Shown one piece after another: positions 61,037 to 64,000 of a DNA stretch of 64,000 nucleotides. This DNA comes from Collybia mongolica (lineage: Eukaryota; Basidiomycota; Agaricomycetes; Agaricales; Clitocybaceae). The stretch spans positions 2,852,001 to 2,916,000 of the forward strand of contig JAAXNY010000001.1 of assembly GCA_013420905.1 (NCBI GenBank), in the 5' to 3' direction. A program made the translations under genes and the position numbers. Position 1 is the first letter of the stretch, and each line of letters starts with the position of its first letter. The notes under the pieces are model-generated. The model saw only the letters and a list, made by a program, of their open reading frames with translations, was not told where the DNA came from and made no database searches.

Positions 61037-64000
61037 TTAGTGCCTGATGCGTTTTCTGCGAATTTGTATATCGCCAGGCGGTGTGGAAGGGCTTGTCAAA
61101 GAGTCACCGATAGGGTCTGCCTCTTCATTGGTACCCTCGTTTATGGTGCCTTCGTCGTTGTCTTCAGATCTCCCACGTTTTCGAGACACTCTAGGCGTGT
61201 CGAAACCATTCAGCACCCCCTCTCCATCCAAAGGGATGGAATTCGCACGCGAGCTTTCATGAGGTTCAGGAGATTGTGAAGGAGAGGGTTCTTTTGACGG
61301 CCTTGTTTTATACGTAGCTCTGGGACGTGGTCTGGATTTTGGGGTAGCTGGCTCAAGTTCTACCTCATCATCTGTCGGCTCAACTTCCGGGGCCACAGCT
61401 TGGCCGCCACGGGTTCGGGCGCTGCGTCTTCTTGGAGGAGAATCTTGGTTTTCGGGTTCACCAACCAACCTTTCTCCATCGCTTGTTTCTTCATCGCCCG
61501 AGATCACATCAGCGCTTTTCACAGCCTTGCCTCCACGTTTCTTAGTCGTCGGGGCTGATAACAAGGATCAATTTTCAAACATGATATACCAATAAGGTAC
61601 TACGTACGCTTATCCTTGGACATGACTGTGGTCAGTCGTTTTTCGTACGCCCGTTGGGGTTCCCATGCCTTCGATGTAGGTGAGGCCTCTAACTTTGCCT
61701 GTGCAAGGACTTGATCCATGTGCGCCTTGCTATACGATCTATGAGCTAAATCATAGGAAGATGACCTATCGGAGGCTCACATTTTCAGAGCATCCCTGCT
61801 TTCTATCATAGACACCAGAGGCACGAGAACTCTGAAAAATGCAATCCCTAACTTGAGGGATTTTTTGTTCTTATTATTCTCATAGATGGCCAGACGCTTG
61901 ACAATCCATGTTAGCAAATCGAGGTGCATTTGAACCACATATTGGCTGTCAAGCCGTCGAACAATAGAAAGTTGACTTCCTCGTATGACAAAACATGTTG
62001 CGAGGAGCTTTGACAGATGCAAGGTGTTTTGGTCATCACGAACAACGCCATCCAATACTAGAGTATATGCCTATTGGGGATGTCAGTGAGTCATAACAAC
62101 AAGTTGAAGAACATACGAGCCTCGCGAAGAGCATTAGTGAGCACATCGACGACAATTTCACCACGATTGTTGACCATGCCCTCCTCGCGAAGAACGTCAA
62201 CCACAACTTTGGAACACATATCGAAGGAAAGACCCAGTTGGCCATGATATGCAAGTAATACCGCGCTGTGTCGGATGTGAAGAGCTCCGGCTCGGATAGC
62301 TCGTAGGAACGTCGATATGACGTCAATGAAGAGATACTCTTGCTCGAGCTGAGTTCGAGAATTGATATCGACTAAGACACGTGAGAAGCTGCACAGGAAA
62401 TGTGTACCAAACTTTGCTTGCTTACCTTCTTTAAATGATCTTTTGCCTTTACCACGTCGGGGTTTTTTGTTCGGGTCGTCTTGTTGTTCACCATCGCTCA
62501 TTGGCTCACCATCACTGTCCAACACCTCGTCTTCGTCATCTTCAACATCCCCAACATCAAGAGATTCTGCATAGCGTTCAATTTCGGCTTGAATGTAGCC
62601 GGCACAGCGATATTGCACTTCATCATCAAGACGGAGTGACACAGAGGCCGTCGGCAACACTAGACTGTTCGCATCAGTTGGCGGTGCAGGTGAGAATAGA
62701 ACATGTAGATCGAGGAGGTTTTTAAAAGCCTGCATTGTTCCAGATATCAATCCATAGATTTATGTAAGCTTTAACAATAGCGTACCGTGCGTTTGACGCC
62801 ATCTACGGTGTTGTGGGTTCCAACTGCATATTCGATCAGTTTTTCCAGTAATGCATCCCGTTGGCTAACAAGGGTTTGTTTGTATCGGATCTCCTCGGGC
62901 GATGGGTCTCCATCACCAGTTAATCCTTTCCCCTTCCAGATAATGTGGAGAGTTAAGGTGTGAAGGGCTTGCTCGATCATCTTTACACAGGTAAGCACAA
63001 TCTCAAATCAAACTTGATTAACTACTCACCGTTTCTTCCTCCTTATATCCCAGCCTCCCGCGCTCGATCAAGGCATTTATGATATCCCAAGCACTACTCT
63101 GTTTACCACCCTCATCTTCTTCAATCCAGGTTGTCATATTGCGCGTCCCAGCAAGGACCGTTAATCGTGTGCACAATGCACCAAGAGACAGGACTTCGTC
63201 TTCTGTAAATGATGCCACTTCAATCTCGTCTCTTCCAGCAACAGCATCCCGTAAGGCAGATGACAATTCATCTTCAAGTTCTAGGATCTTGGTGCTGTTT
63301 GTGTTCGAAAGACTTGTCGCATCCATAAAGTGACGGATGGCAGCCATCGCATGAGTAAGGACGTTTAATGATGAATGTGATAAGAACTGTTTCGTAGCGT
63401 CGTCCCAGAGACCCGCATACCCCTTGACCAACAGAGAATTAGGTGAGATATATGACACAAGTGTTTAAATATTCTCACAGTAATCATACGCATCTCTAGA
63501 TATAGGTCCAAATTCATAAGTGGGGGTATCAACAACACATCAGCAATGCGATTCTGATCAGTTTGGTGTTTAAGAAAGAGCCTTGGGAGCCCCTTGATTA
63601 GCTCGCGAGTAATGTCATTCACGACAGTCTCATCCCCTCCCTGATAGTGCCGAGATAGTTGAGGGCACGTCTCGAATGATTAGCATCACTACTTACCTTC
63701 TTCCCTCCTCCAGCTTCCGCTTTTGTTCGTCGAAGAGAGGCCACAAGGGCCTCAAGCAATACGCCTTCCTCAACCTCTTCGAGTCGCCAGGCTTCATCGA
63801 CGGCATCCTTGTTCGAAGTGTTACCATTTGGACGAGCTCTCACACCCCTAGAACTCCCTTCATTGTCGTCCATATCTCCCACTGCCGAATGATCCATCAA
63901 CAACACACCCAGGAGTCCTTCCCAATCACGAACAGGATCTACCTCCTCCCATAAAGCCTCAACAGCTAATGCAGTGCGGCCTTTGTGCTCCATAGCGACA
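61037..64000 (-). CDS. SCC3: Cohesin subunit Scc3/STAG (C-terminal part)
   Basis: About 842 C-terminal residues of the HEAT-repeat cohesin subunit that binds Scc1 and DNA and is needed for sister-chromatid cohesion. The gene runs off the right edge, so the N-terminal STAG domain is missing here. Exons in window (minus): 64,000-63,697, 63,640-63,479, 63,422-63,030, 62,980-62,786, 62,729-62,426, 62,371-62,117, 62,057-61,781, 61,729-61,608 and 61,554-61,037; all phases agree. Recognisable blocks: EALWEEVDPVRDWEGLLGVL, TRELIKGLPRLFLKHQTDQN, YAGLWDDATKQFLSHSS, FLRAIRAGALHIRHSAVLLA followed by VVVDVLREEGM, and AWEPQRAYEKRLTTVMSKDK. The tail is acidic then basic and disordered (SRKRGRSED, RRKRIRH end), typical of fungal Scc3. 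The 54-bp intron at 62,372-62,425 is in frame and might be retained. Confidence 0.92.

Noticed and set aside
62389..62425. A 37-bp intron in SCC3 ending at GTGCAG
   Set aside because: Splicing there gives an immediate stop; the 54-bp alternative ending at TCTTAG keeps the frame.
61047..62725. Plus-strand frames over SCC3
   Set aside because: They are antisense shadows of the strongly supported minus-strand exons.
1..64000. CRISPR arrays, rRNA genes, bacterial operons
   Set aside because: No regular spacer-repeat arrays or rRNA signatures; spliced genes show a nuclear fungal genome.

Overview
This window is nuclear DNA from a filamentous basidiomycete, most likely an agaricomycete. The genes have many short spliceosomal introns (about 49-66 bp) with GT-AG borders and CTGAC/CTNAC-like branch sites. 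Two small CaaX-ending pheromone-precursor-like genes and a basidiomycete-style BTB protein support the placement. Exon models below were joined by hand from splice motifs, reading frame and family conservation. They are coherent but have not been checked against transcripts.

Left flank (1-22,670), normal base composition. It holds the 3' end of a secreted-type FAD/BBE oxidoreductase gene (1-840, +), an F-box protein (2,846-4,444, -), a mitochondrial Obg-family GTPase (4,898-6,748, +), a gene-poor stretch of about 7 kb with one 120-bp terminal-inverted-repeat element, a large Zn2Cys6 transcription factor (13,802-18,316, +) and a six-exon secreted GH18 chitinase with an intact catalytic motif (19,018-20,516, -).

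Transposon island (about 22,670-39,470). Here composition changes abruptly: the DNA is AT-rich and almost free of CpG. It contains only dead elements. These are a retrotransposon RNase H/zinc-knuckle relic (-), two inverted copies of a ~0.9-kb repeat about 6.3 kb apart, a coiled-coil ORF relic (-), a ~150-bp tandem repeat array, a small MITE-like element, and a frame-broken gene (+) whose motif order (DGT, DHA, CxxH) suggests a DDE-type transposase of a family I cannot name. Loss of CpG together with D-to-N and sense-to-stop changes fits long-term cytosine methylation and deamination.

Right flank (39,470-64,000), normal composition. A compact cluster holds a BTB/POZ protein (-), URM1 (ubiquitin-like sulfur carrier, -), tRNA-Ala(AGC) (+) and a multi-pass membrane protein (+). 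Next come two small inverted genes (45,597-45,782 + and 47,058-47,237 -). Both look like lipopeptide mating-pheromone precursors, and each carries two copies of the pheromone-like segment. No pheromone receptor is visible nearby. Last are a Ser/Pro-rich coiled-coil protein (50,197-52,810, -) with one unusually long intron, a very large Ser/Pro-rich coiled-coil protein (55,963-60,766, +), and the C-terminal part of the cohesin subunit Scc3/STAG (61,037 to beyond 64,000, -).

The items most worth following up are the tandem-unit pheromone precursor pair and the unnamed transposase-like family in the CpG-depleted island.
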